Of a stretch of 21,164 nt of DNA, positions 13,108 through 19,876 are shown one piece after another. Position 1 is the stretch's first letter; each line of letters opens with the position of its first letter. Origin of the DNA: a virus. The stretch is taken from the IMG/VR virus record IMGVR_UViG_3300017727_000214, positions 1-21,164 of that record; one strand, written 5' to 3'. The notes beneath the pieces were generated by a model. That model had not been told where the DNA came from and made no database searches. It saw only the letters and a program-made list of their open reading frames with translations. Made by a program: the position numbers and the translations under genes.

Positions 13108-13958
13108 AATGCAAAATCCTCTACATGATTTAGTAACTCATTTAATCTATGAGTTCTTAGGTAGTCAAATACTTTACCTCTTACTGGTGCTGTATTCTCA
13201 TACTCATTTATTATTCTATCAATTACCTCTTGAGGTATGAAATCAAAATCAATTAATGTTTGATTTCTTAGATAGTTCCTATAGTATTTATCATCGCTAG
13301 AAATAGTAATTCTCATGTACTTCTCTAGTATTGGTTTCCTTAATGGTGTCTGTCTTATACCTTCGTCTAAACAATTGTCGTTAGATAGAATGTTTGGTAT
13401 ACCATCTGACTTATCTCCCTTAAGGATATGTTCTTTTAAGAATGTCTCTGCACCACCTTCGGGTTCTATAAACTTATTTACATTCGGTGAGTATTGAGAT
13501 ATGTTATCGTATCTCTGTAGCTGTTGGAAGTCTTTATCTCCACTCACAATCAATACCTTTTCATTCGGTGCAAGGATGTGAGCATGTTGTACCATGACTG
13601 CAATGATATCATCTGCTTCACAATTCTCAACATACATGAAACGATACGGGAAGTTTTCTTTGATCTCTTGTTTTACTTTATGTAAAGTATCAAAGATCAA
13701 TCCCCAATCTTTATCGTCCTTGTCTCTAGACTTCTTCCTGTTTGCTTTATACAATGGGAAGTAGTCTCGTCTCCAAGGATGGGCTGCATCTGTACAAAGT
13801 ACGATCTCCCCATACTCTTCGGTATGTCTCTTCTGATAGTTTCTTATTGAATTCAGAATCATATGTCTTAACATATCTTCTGACAATTCCCCATTGGTCA
13901 CTTTTAATTGTGCCATCAGACCAGCAATTATGACCTGACTAAAATCTATTAATATCAT
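13104..13958 (-). CDS. rnh: T4-type RNase H (5'-to-3' FEN-1-like nuclease)
   Basis: 284 residues (T4 Rnh 305). Metal-site motifs in order: ILIDFSQ (D5), CTDAAHPWRRDYFPLYKANR (D57, R63/R64, K71), ENCEADDIIA (E114, D116, D117), VSGDKDFQQL (D141, D143) and KGDKSDGIPNI (D182, D185). This is the FEN-1/T4 RNase H family that removes RNA primers and some DNA from lagging-strand fragments, working with gp32 and the clamp. The C-terminal helical region is present. ATGA overlaps join it to the genes on both sides. Nothing is missing in the active site. Confidence 0.95.
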   Translation of the reverse strand: MILIDFSQVIIAGLMAQLKVTNGELSEDMLRHMILNSIRNYQKRHTEEYGEIVLCTDAAHPWRRDYFPLYKANRKKSRDKDDKDWGLIFDTLHKVKQEIKENFPYRFMYVENCEADDIIAVMVQHAHILAPNEKVLIVSGDKDFQQLQRYDNISQYSPNVNKFIEPEGGAETFLKEHILKGDKSDGIPNILSNDNCLDEGIRQTPLRKPILEKYMRITISSDDKYYRNYLRNQTLIDFDFIPQEVIDRIINEYENTAPVRGKVFDYLRTHRLNELLNHVEDFAL

Positions 13959-14680
13959 TTAACCACTTTAACTAATAATGTATTCTTAGTAATTAAATCG
14001 TTTCCGTCCTTCTCTTTTGATCTTGGTATTTCATCTAAGAACTTCGAAGCAATTATATTACCACCTTTATATAGTCTATCAAGCAAATCCAAATCTGTCA
14101 AGGTCTTTTCTTTACATGAATCAAATCCTGTAATCCTAGAACCTTTAACTTGTAAATGTCCTTCGAACCTTGTTAGTTTTTTACTTGATGTATTATATGT
14201 GTATAGTAATCTTGCACGAATGATCTCTTCGGGATTAATAGATTGGAAGTTGTAATCATCCTGAGCATAAACATTCAGGTAGGGTAACTTCTTAACTAAT
14301 TGTGCTGGTGTTTTGATTCGAACCTTACGAATCGGTTTGTATTCTTCACAATACTGTTCGACTTCTCTTTCCCATGTCTCTAGTTTTTTGATGACTCGTT
14401 TCTTTTGAGTTGGTTTAAGAAAGTTGTATGCCTCATCTAGCTGATCACACTTCTCTTCATTCTTTAATTCAAACAAATAGTTTTCTGCAAACCCTTTCAT
14501 GTAATGTACAACCTTACCACTGTAACCTAGTTGTTTAACATACTTGTACATAGAAAAGTTTGACTTGGTTGTTTCTAGAAGACGATCTATCTGATGCTCT
14601 ACTTCACCTAGAGCAACAAATGCTTTGTTCTGCATTCTCTCTTGTATCGATACGGTTTTAGGTGTCTTCTGTGTCATCAT
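13955..14680 (-). CDS. conserved phage hypothetical (241 aa)
   Basis: A helical N-terminal half (ERMQNKAFVALGEVEHQIDRLLETTKSNFSMYKYVKQLGYSGKVVHYMKGFAENYLF) with a KKRVIKKLETWEREVEQY coiled region, and a beta C-terminal half (RARLLYTYNTSSKKLTRFEGHLQVKGSRITGFDSC) ending in LVKVVK. The C-terminal half is of the kind found in small structural or regulatory proteins in marine T4-type phages; no catalytic motif was found. It starts inside the RimK-like gene (23-base overlap, no separate ribosome binding site) and ends with an ATGA overlap into RNase H, so its dose follows both. Confidence 0.78.
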   Translation of the reverse strand: MMTQKTPKTVSIQERMQNKAFVALGEVEHQIDRLLETTKSNFSMYKYVKQLGYSGKVVHYMKGFAENYLFELKNEEKCDQLDEAYNFLKPTQKKRVIKKLETWEREVEQYCEEYKPIRKVRIKTPAQLVKKLPYLNVYAQDDYNFQSINPEEIIRARLLYTYNTSSKKLTRFEGHLQVKGSRITGFDSCKEKTLTDLDLLDRLYKGGNIIASKFLDEIPRSKEKDGNDLITKNTLLVKVVK

Positions 14681-16070
14681 GTTTATTCGTCAATAAGAAC
14701 TTCCTTGATGGATTTATCATCAGGTTAGCTCTATTCATAAAATCTCTATTCGCCAGAAACGGGATATTCCCTCTCTGATCTAAACTAACTTCTTGTTCAT
14801 ATATAGTATTTAAGAAGTTTAATTCACACTTGACTACTGGTCTTTCTTCTGCGGGTTTAATTAAAGTTAACATTCTAAGTAAAGGTTTCTTATATTTTTT
14901 ACCATTCCTTTCAAAGTGAACAACCTTTCCTTTGACCTCGTAGGAGTCGGCGTGTAAGGCACAAGCCTTTGCACTGTTCCCAGTGTCCAGCTTTGCTGTC
15001 ATCGTCTCTCCATCGACCTCTATGGTCTCTAGAACGCCACATTCAGTTGCCTTCTTTCTCCATATATCTCTGTCAAAGTAATCGTCTATAATTGTTTCAC
15101 ATACCTCTTCACCCAATGCATCACTGATACCTTGAGTTCCTGGCGAATGATTTACCTCTAGAATGTAAGGTGCATCCTCTTCTCTATCCTCTGCTGGAAT
15201 AAAGTCAACACCTACCCACTGACCGTTGACAGCTTTTGCAGCTATCAAACATGTTTCTTTCTCTAGTTCTGTAAGTTCTATCTCTTCGGCTTCTGCACCT
15301 TGAGATATATTTGATCGAAAGTCATCAATGATTTTTTTCCTCTTCATTGCACCGATAACTCTTCTGTTGTTTATCATGACACGAACATCATATTCCATGT
15401 CGATGTATTCTTGTAATAGGATATCACAAGTTGGGTCAATCTTGTATACAAGACTCACCGTTGATTGTAGTGATCTCTCAGTCTCCACCAATAGAACTCC
15501 AACACCCTTTGCACCCTGTAGAGTTTTAAGCACCATAGGGAACTCATCGTCTAATCTCTTTGCAGCCATGTCGACTGTCTCGGGTTCTTCGTTTGGAATT
15601 AATACTGTTCGAGGTTGGTTCATACCAATCTCTTGAAGTCTTAGATAAGTTCTAAACTTATCTGCACATACTTCGATACACTCCCTAGAGTTTACCACTG
15701 GGAAACCGTATCGTTCTATTTGACTGATTAAATCTAGATAAGAATCTTTTGAAGTAACAGCTCCACGAATCATTATGATTGTGTCACCATCTAAATGAAA
15801 TCCTTTCTCATCATCTGAGTTGTGAATTGTGATTACACCATCGTCTGCTCTCTCGATGTATGCACCATTAACTCTAACACTGTAAACATCACAACCCGCT
15901 TCCTTTGCAAGACTGTAGAGTTTACTTGATGTTGAACTTGGTTTTTTTACAACTGGTTTATCTGAGTTCTTCTTAGACTTTTTCACCATGCGTCTTTCTG
16001 CTATCACCACTAGGCGGTAGGGTTTCTTGTTATCAGTTTCCTCACGGATAACTTCTGAAAACGAACGCAT
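14658..16070 (-). CDS. rimK: RimK-like ATP-grasp ligase fused to a RimB-like aspartyl protease domain
   Basis: 470 residues. After a RimK-type N-terminal domain come ATP-grasp motifs close to E. coli RimK: ADKFRTYLRLQEIGMNQP, VLKTLQGAKGVGVLLVET, LLQEYIDMEYDVRVMINNRRVIGAMKRK, DFRSNISQGAEAE, GVDFI and ILEVNHSPGTQGI. From about residue 345 follows a retropepsin-like domain of the RimB/DUF785 (PF05618) type: MTAKLDTGNSAKACALHADS (DTG at 362-364), RPVVKCEL and a final NRDFMNRANLMINPSRKFL. RimK adds glutamates to ribosomal protein bS6, and RimB-type proteins work with it in some bacteria. The ATG at 16070 is chosen for GAGG nine bases upstream. The target could differ from bS6. Confidence 0.92.
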   Translation of the reverse strand: MRSFSEVIREETDNKKPYRLVVIAERRMVKKSKKNSDKPVVKKPSSTSSKLYSLAKEAGCDVYSVRVNGAYIERADDGVITIHNSDDEKGFHLDGDTIIMIRGAVTSKDSYLDLISQIERYGFPVVNSRECIEVCADKFRTYLRLQEIGMNQPRTVLIPNEEPETVDMAAKRLDDEFPMVLKTLQGAKGVGVLLVETERSLQSTVSLVYKIDPTCDILLQEYIDMEYDVRVMINNRRVIGAMKRKKIIDDFRSNISQGAEAEEIELTELEKETCLIAAKAVNGQWVGVDFIPAEDREEDAPYILEVNHSPGTQGISDALGEEVCETIIDDYFDRDIWRKKATECGVLETIEVDGETMTAKLDTGNSAKACALHADSYEVKGKVVHFERNGKKYKKPLLRMLTLIKPAEERPVVKCELNFLNTIYEQEVSLDQRGNIPFLANRDFMNRANLMINPSRKFLLTNKHDDTEDT

Positions 16071-16104
16071 GTTTGAATTCCTCATATAATTGCTGTATAG
16101 AATG

Positions 16105-16112
16105 TATTTATC
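16105..16112 (-). promoter_or_regulatory. late-type promoter box GATAAATA before the RimK-like gene
   Basis: Minus-strand GATAAATA, seven of eight matches to T4 TATAAATA and an exact nATAAATA, the late form used in marine T4-type phages. It lies 35 bases upstream of the start at 16070, so a start site near 16099 would give a short leader with the ribosome binding site. It overlaps the stop of the preceding nuclease gene. Confidence 0.5.
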
Positions 16113-16443
16113 ATTTTTTGCTTAAAGAAACGAAATGTTCTGCGTCCACTAGGACTAATGGTTTCTGTCGATTCCTTTTGATGACTACCACTGGTTCGTA
16201 TCCTTTGCAGTTCTGTTCTGCCTGTGCATATGCTTCCCATACATTTACTTTCTCTTGATTCTTACATTCTACACTATAAGGGAAGATTTGTCTAGATTGT
16301 TTTCCTAAGATGATATCCTCACCTTGGGAACCCATTGGTCTAGACTCCAAGTCTTCTTCGTCAAGATTTAATTTCTCAACGAGTAAGTTTGCAAACCACT
16401 GTTGTAGCTTACGACCTTTCGCTTTTGCTGATGATGTTTTCAT
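16111..16443 (-). CDS. small PD-(D/E)XK endonuclease
   Basis: 110 residues: SSAKAKGRKLQQWFANLLVEKL helix, SRPMGSQGEDIILGKQSRQIF with D43, then YSVECKNQE giving E59 and K61 (ExK), and a helix WEAYAQAEQN followed by PVVVIKRNRQKPLVLVDAEHF. This is the compact archaeal-resolvase-like PD-(D/E)XK nuclease type common in phages (no extra domains). It may cut branched or unmodified DNA. The ATG at 16443 has no clear ribosome binding site; it follows the Fe-S carrier gene by 18 bases. It heads the coupled run that leads to RNase H. Confidence 0.85.
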   Translation of the reverse strand: MKTSSAKAKGRKLQQWFANLLVEKLNLDEEDLESRPMGSQGEDIILGKQSRQIFPYSVECKNQEKVNVWEAYAQAEQNCKGYEPVVVIKRNRQKPLVLVDAEHFVSLSKK

Positions 16444-16461
16444 AATCTAATTTAGTTTGTT

Positions 16462-16773
16462 TCATATATCAAACTGTACACTCACTCCACATCCACATGA
16501 ACTAACTTCGTGTGGGTTTATAAATTTAAAGAACTGGTTCAAACCTTCTGTAACAAAGTCTAACCTCATACCTTCAAGATATGGCTGACTTACTGGGTCA
16601 ACTATAAATGAAAACTTTCCGTAGTCTATTACTAGATCGTCTGATTGTGGAGCATCCTCTTTAAACACATATTCCATTCCAGCACATCCACCACCAGTCA
16701 CACCTAGTCTGACATTGTCGACTCCTTTAAAGATTAACTGGTTTATTGCTTCGTCTGTAATATCTATGTTCAC
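16462..16773 (-). CDS. iscA: A-type iron-sulfur carrier (IscA/HesB family)
   Basis: 103 residues. VTGGGCAGMEYVF provides C30 and SSCGCGVSV gives C93 and C95, the three invariant ligands of A-type carriers (C35, C99, C101 in E. coli IscA). The spacing and the helix TDEAINQLIF match the family, with FIVDPVSQPYLEGMRLDFV in the middle. These proteins pass Fe-S clusters to target enzymes; copies occur in marine T4-type phages. The start is a GTG immediately after an in-frame TGA, so no earlier start exists. Only a weak ribosome binding site is seen, and a late-type box ends six bases upstream. The radical SAM enzyme at 9871-10800 is an obvious local client, which is inference. Confidence 0.93.
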   Translation of the reverse strand: MNIDITDEAINQLIFKGVDNVRLGVTGGGCAGMEYVFKEDAPQSDDLVIDYGKFSFIVDPVSQPYLEGMRLDFVTEGLNQFFKFINPHEVSSCGCGVSVQFDI

Positions 16774-16778
16774 TCAAT

Positions 16779-16786
16779 TATTTATA
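16779..16786 (-). promoter_or_regulatory. late promoter box TATAAATA before the Fe-S carrier
   Basis: Exact TATAAATA on the minus strand overlapping the TAA stop of the carbamoyltransferase C-terminal gene. By T4 rules transcription would begin about six bases downstream, right at the GTG start (16773), so the message would be nearly leaderless or serve the genes further on. Confidence 0.5.
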
Positions 16787-17417
16787 CAGTGTTCCTGTTG
16801 TGAGAGGTCTCAAAGTTGCTATAATCTTTGTCACCTTTAACTTTAATAAAGTCTGTAGGGATATGTACATCCTGATCTTCGGGTACATACAGATGATTGA
16901 TCTCTGAATGATTACAAGTATGCACTGCATCATAGATCGTCTCTACCATAGATTCACCGTGTAGGTTAAAGCTAGTATTAAAAACAATAGGTACACCGTT
17001 CTCTTCGTACATAGCTTTGATAAGATTGTAGTAGTTTTTATTTTGTTCTTCATTAACTGTTTGTATTCTGCAAGTGTTATCACAATGTATAAGAGCAGGG
17101 ATTTCATCTAGTGCTTTCTCCGTACACTGAAATGCAAACGACATGTATGGACTTGACTTCAATTGTTTCATGTCCACATACTCATGTGCATATTCTTCTA
17201 GGATGGTACATGCAAAGGGACGATAGTGTTCTCTCTTCTTTACTGCGTTGACTATGTCTTTTGCTTCGGGATTGGTAGGGTCAAAAAGTATTGAACGATT
17301 ACCCAATGCTCTTGGGCCCCACTCGGAATGGTTCTGATAGATTGCAACGATCTGTTGTCTCTTTAATAAATGATCTACGACAACTGATTGTTCTCTGTGA
17401 ATCTCGGTAACGATCAT
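16782..17417 (-). CDS. carbamoyltransferase C-terminal subunit (NodU/CmcH family)
   Basis: 211 residues covering the C-terminal domain of NodU/CmcH/TobZ carbamoyltransferases (Carbam_trans_C): AIYQNHSEWGPRALGNRSILFDPTNPEAKDIVNAVKKREHYRPFACTILEE, then SSPYMSFAF, IPALIHCDNTCRIQTVNEEQN and GVPIVFNTSFNLHGESMVETIYDAVHT. In single-chain enzymes this part follows the Kae1-like domain and, in TobZ, carries the adenylation-type YrdC-like active site. Here it is a separate gene whose ATG overlaps the stop of the N-terminal gene by four bases (ATGA). The two would be made in equal amounts and form one enzyme. The Lys/Asp-rich C-terminus is a normal end, not a break. Confidence 0.92.
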   Translation of the reverse strand: MIVTEIHREQSVVVDHLLKRQQIVAIYQNHSEWGPRALGNRSILFDPTNPEAKDIVNAVKKREHYRPFACTILEEYAHEYVDMKQLKSSPYMSFAFQCTEKALDEIPALIHCDNTCRIQTVNEEQNKNYYNLIKAMYEENGVPIVFNTSFNLHGESMVETIYDAVHTCNHSEINHLYVPEDQDVHIPTDFIKVKGDKDYSNFETSHNRNTV

Positions 17418-18607
17418 ACTTCTTCTCCATGTTTTAATGCACGAGCTAATCTGATTGCACCACCCACTGCAGTTCCACCATCGTGTGCAACTGGGTCAAC
17501 AAAGATTTGATGATTAGGGAATGCATCGAGATACTTTGCATTGTTAGTACAGTTCAATGCATAACCACCTGACAAGATTATATTCTTGACATCAGGATTC
17601 TTATCCACTGCTCTTTGTATGATCTTACATGTATGATCGAAAGCTTTCTGTTGTAACTGATTACCTAAACTGTATGTGGTCATGTCAAAGTAACTCTCAT
17701 CTTCGTACCAGTGTTGATAAGAAGCTGCACCCATAACTTTACCCGCTGCACGACCAAGACGATCAAACCCAAAGAACATACTCAATGCACTAAAGATTTG
17801 TCCCATCGATGGTTTACTATTGAATACTGTTTCGACTCCATTCATATCTTTAATAAGATCAGGTGCCATCTGTACTCGTTCTCTAGACTCTTCATAGAAG
17901 ACATCACCTGCCCACATATCCAAGTAACGATAGTTAGACATTCTCTGCCATTGTTTCTCAGGTACGGTATCGGGTTGACATAGGTAAACGGTTTCGACTT
18001 CTTGATAGTTCGGGAATCCTTTCTCATGATATAACTTTGCACCACCACCATCACATACGATAGCAATTGCAGACTCTTTCTCTCTCCAAGGACTGAACCA
18101 ATAACCACACTCTGCATGGTAAAGGTGATGTTGAATTTCGTAAACAAACTCTTCGAGGAACAGCTGTTCAGCGACAGTAGAATGAAGGAAGTCGTCCCTC
18201 GCTTGTCCATCACACTTCTTAAGTTTATCTAAGTTAAACTCAGTAAAGATATTCGGGAATGTAGAATTAAACTCAATGAGTCTATCCTCAGTCATTTGTT
18301 CCTGTGCAATGAAGTCTAACAGTTGACGATTGAGTTTCTTATTGTATTTTAAATAGTCTCTGTTCCATACAAGAGCACCCATGTCATGAACGAACTCTCT
18401 TCGATCAAAAGAGCATCCAATAAAATGATCGGGTGTCTGTATGACTTCTCTATCGATACACAACAACTGATGCTGTGGTGGTTCGGGTGTCCATTGCTTG
18501 ACTCGTCTAAACCTTTCTTCTTCGAAAAGAAAGTCTAAGTCCCATGTATCAGAATCAAACTGACATAGGGATGTTTCGTGGGATGAGTTGTATCCAATAA
18601 TTTTCAT
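17414..18607 (-). CDS. carbamoyltransferase N-terminal subunit (NodU/CmcH family)
   Basis: 397 residues forming the Kae1-like half: IIGYNSSHETSLC near the start, FLFEEERFRRVKQW at 27-39, QHHLYHAECGYWFSPW (H160, H161, H164), AIVCDGGGAK, RAAGKVMGAASY and NIILSGGYALNCTNNAKYL...IFVDPVAHDGGTAVGGAI. These bind ATP, metal and carbamoyl groups in the family, which transfers carbamoyl from carbamoyl phosphate to sugar or nodulation-factor hydroxyls. The acceptor here is unknown: virion or host glycan, or a modified nucleotide, are options. No clear ribosome binding site; a late-type box AATAAATA lies about 40 bases upstream. Together with the next gene it equals a full-length enzyme (608 residues). 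Confidence 0.93.
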   Translation of the reverse strand: MKIIGYNSSHETSLCQFDSDTWDLDFLFEEERFRRVKQWTPEPPQHQLLCIDREVIQTPDHFIGCSFDRREFVHDMGALVWNRDYLKYNKKLNRQLLDFIAQEQMTEDRLIEFNSTFPNIFTEFNLDKLKKCDGQARDDFLHSTVAEQLFLEEFVYEIQHHLYHAECGYWFSPWREKESAIAIVCDGGGAKLYHEKGFPNYQEVETVYLCQPDTVPEKQWQRMSNYRYLDMWAGDVFYEESRERVQMAPDLIKDMNGVETVFNSKPSMGQIFSALSMFFGFDRLGRAAGKVMGAASYQHWYEDESYFDMTTYSLGNQLQQKAFDHTCKIIQRAVDKNPDVKNIILSGGYALNCTNNAKYLDAFPNHQIFVDPVAHDGGTAVGGAIRLARALKHGEEV

Positions 18608-18622
18608 AATATAATAATGTGT

Positions 18623-18799
18623 TTAAGTATGCTTGTCTTTAATATTGTATTTATTAACCAAGTCTGTTTCGGTTATAAGACCACGGTCAAGCATATCCTC
18701 AACCATCTGTACTCGTCCTGATTTTTCTCCTGATCGAAACACGGTGTATACCAATGCAACGATAAATCCAATGTGGATTAATATTAATTCATCACTCAT
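18623..18799 (-). CDS. 58-aa membrane protein with short SHOCT-like tail
   Basis: MSDELILIHIGFIVALVYTVF is one membrane helix. After a charged link comes MVEDMLDRGLITETDLVNKYN, which resembles the short helical SHOCT motif (L-x-x-G-x-I-T-x-x-E-F) found at the end of many small membrane proteins. The ATG overlaps the stop of the upstream membrane gene by ATGA. It is part of the row of small membrane genes 18623-19861. Role unknown. Confidence 0.7.
   Translation of the reverse strand: MSDELILIHIGFIVALVYTVFRSGEKSGRVQMVEDMLDRGLITETDLVNKYNIKDKHT
18648..18655 (-). promoter_or_regulatory. late-type promoter box AATAAATA before the carbamoyltransferase
   Basis: Minus-strand AATAAATA (seven of eight to TATAAATA; exact nATAAATA) 41 bases before the carbamoyltransferase start, inside the C-terminal codons of the preceding 58-residue gene. 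Spacing fits a late promoter with a leader of about 35 bases. Confidence 0.4.
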
Positions 18800-19002
18800 A
18801 TAATGTAATCCTCGGGGTCTTCTCCATAATCGTGTTTATATTTCTTCTTGCGTCTTGGAAGATATTCTTCCCAATCAAATGTTTCTAAAGCTTGCACCAA
18901 CCAATTGAAAAACAAATACCACAAACCAATTGCAACAATGTATTTCAATCCCCACACTAACAATGTGTAAGGTAATAATAATATATCCATCAAGAAGTCC
19001 AT
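18796..19002 (-). CDS. 68-aa membrane protein
   Basis: Two hydrophobic segments, LMDILLLPYTLLVWGLKYIVAI and LWYLFFNWLVQAL, are followed by a charged tail, DWEEYLPRRKKKYKHDYGEDPEDYII. The design (hairpin in the membrane with a cytoplasmic basic-then-acidic tail) is seen in class II holins and other small phage membrane proteins, but no homology can be claimed. The stop overlaps the next ATG by ATGA. An ATG four codons downstream is an alternative start. Confidence 0.65.
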   Translation of the reverse strand: MDFLMDILLLPYTLLVWGLKYIVAIGLWYLFFNWLVQALETFDWEEYLPRRKKKYKHDYGEDPEDYII

Positions 19003-19006
19003 ACAG

Positions 19007-19195
19007 TTATTTAGTCGTTCTAATTAAACTCTGTCTCCCTGATCTAGCTATTCCTCTGACTCTCTCTTCTGAGTACCATAACCCTGAGAACATTGAGCAG
19101 TGTCCATCGTCCCACTCAATATGATAACGCTTATATCCATAAGGTCGATCATAAAAGATTCGAGTGTCACCGTAGTTATCTAGTAATACTCTCAT
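19007..19195 (-). CDS. small hypothetical (62 aa)
   Basis: MRVLLDNYGDTRIFYDRP then YKRYHIEWDDGHCSMFSGLWYSEERVRGIARSG. Strand-rich and aromatic, soluble, with no known motif. ATG 19195 is chosen since it forms ATGA with the upstream 28-residue gene; the frame could extend three codons to a TTG. No separate ribosome binding site is seen, so translation would depend on the tiny gene before it. Confidence 0.62.
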   Translation of the reverse strand: MRVLLDNYGDTRIFYDRPYGYKRYHIEWDDGHCSMFSGLWYSEERVRGIARSGRQSLIRTTK

Positions 19196-19278
19196 GATGG
19201 CCAATTATTATTATCATTGTAGATTCGATATAATGTATAAAGAAACACAATGGTTAATAGATAAAAGATTAAATCCAT
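19192..19278 (-). CDS. 28-aa single-helix membrane peptide
   Basis: MDLIFYLLTIVFLYTLYRIYNDNNNWPS: one 17-residue hydrophobic helix and a short polar tail. The ATG shares a base with the stop of the lipoprotein gene (TAATG), and its TGA overlaps the next ATG (ATGA). Both joints support translation in spite of the tiny size. It could be a small holin-type or regulatory peptide; nothing more can be said. Confidence 0.5.
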   Translation of the reverse strand: MDLIFYLLTIVFLYTLYRIYNDNNNWPS

Positions 19279-19553
19279 TATGCTATCATCATACAGTTAG
19301 ACCAAGCTTCTGCGTCATGATCTAAAAAGGGTTCACATAGTTCCCATTGATCTTGAGGTTGATGTTCAATCGGTACTTCTTCTGTAGGACATATGTATGT
19401 CCCATCTTTATCGTTATAACAAAGTCCATCCAATACTTCTACAGTAGAACAACCCGTTATTAAAAACAAAGCGGGTATAAGAATATATAATCCCCATATC
19501 AATCTCACGACTCTTTTATATTGTCGTTGACCTTTCTCAGTTATATCATACAT
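19278..19553 (-). CDS. small lipoprotein (91 aa) with five cysteines
   Basis: From the ATG at 19553 (GGAG nine bases upstream, and TAATG with the previous stop), the protein has a basic N-terminus (RQYKRVVR), a hydrophobic stretch (LIWGLYILIPALFLITG) and the lipobox ITGC with C35. The mature part has four more cysteines (C45, C55, C73, C87), suited to two disulfides outside the cytoplasm. Lipid attachment in a Gram-negative host by Lgt and LspA is expected. Phage lipoproteins act as Rz1-type spanins, which usually are short and Pro-rich, or as superinfection-exclusion factors that block receptors. This one is not Pro-rich, so exclusion is somewhat more likely, but that is a guess. Confidence 0.72.
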   Translation of the reverse strand: MYDITEKGQRQYKRVVRLIWGLYILIPALFLITGCSTVEVLDGLCYNDKDGTYICPTEEVPIEHQPQDQWELCEPFLDHDAEAWSNCMMIA

Positions 19554-19861
19554 TAAAATATACTCCATATCTCAAAGAGATTTCTCAATAAAAATAATAG
19601 TCCTACCCCATTTAATAATATCAATGCACGATCTTGCCAGAGTATCGATACCCATAACCATAGTGCTACACCGATTACGGATAGACCTAGGTCATAGATT
19701 TGAAACCCATCAATACCTCTCATAGAGATCGCTGCAAGGACAAAGACTGATGCAACCCATTTAATATACCAGTCTAGAGTATACTTGGGTGTTGCACTCT
19801 TAAAGATTCGTTTAGAATTCTTTACTTCTTTTACATCAAAATTTCTATTCTTTGGACTCAT
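19553..19861 (-). CDS. three-helix membrane protein (102 aa)
   Basis: A 30-residue basic N-terminus (KNRNFDVKEVKNSKRIFK) then three membrane helices: WYIKWVASVFVLAAISM, YDLGLSVIGVALWLWVSILW and ALILLNGVGLLFLLRNLFEIW. The loop WQDRALI between helices two and three is a motif I recognise from small inner-membrane proteins in marine T4-type phages; no function is known. The stop overlaps the start of the lipoprotein by TAATG, so the two are made together and may act as a pair across the envelope. The ribosome binding site is weak; a TATAAT lies 13 bases before the ATG without a good -35. Confidence 0.75.
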   Translation of the reverse strand: MSPKNRNFDVKEVKNSKRIFKSATPKYTLDWYIKWVASVFVLAAISMRGIDGFQIYDLGLSVIGVALWLWVSILWQDRALILLNGVGLLFLLRNLFEIWSIF

Positions 19862-19876
19862 ACTATCTATTATACA

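Noticed and set aside
17405-17420. Programmed frameshift joining the carbamoyltransferase halves
   Set aside because: No slippery heptamer is seen at the overlap; a simple ATGA re-initiation explains the arrangement.
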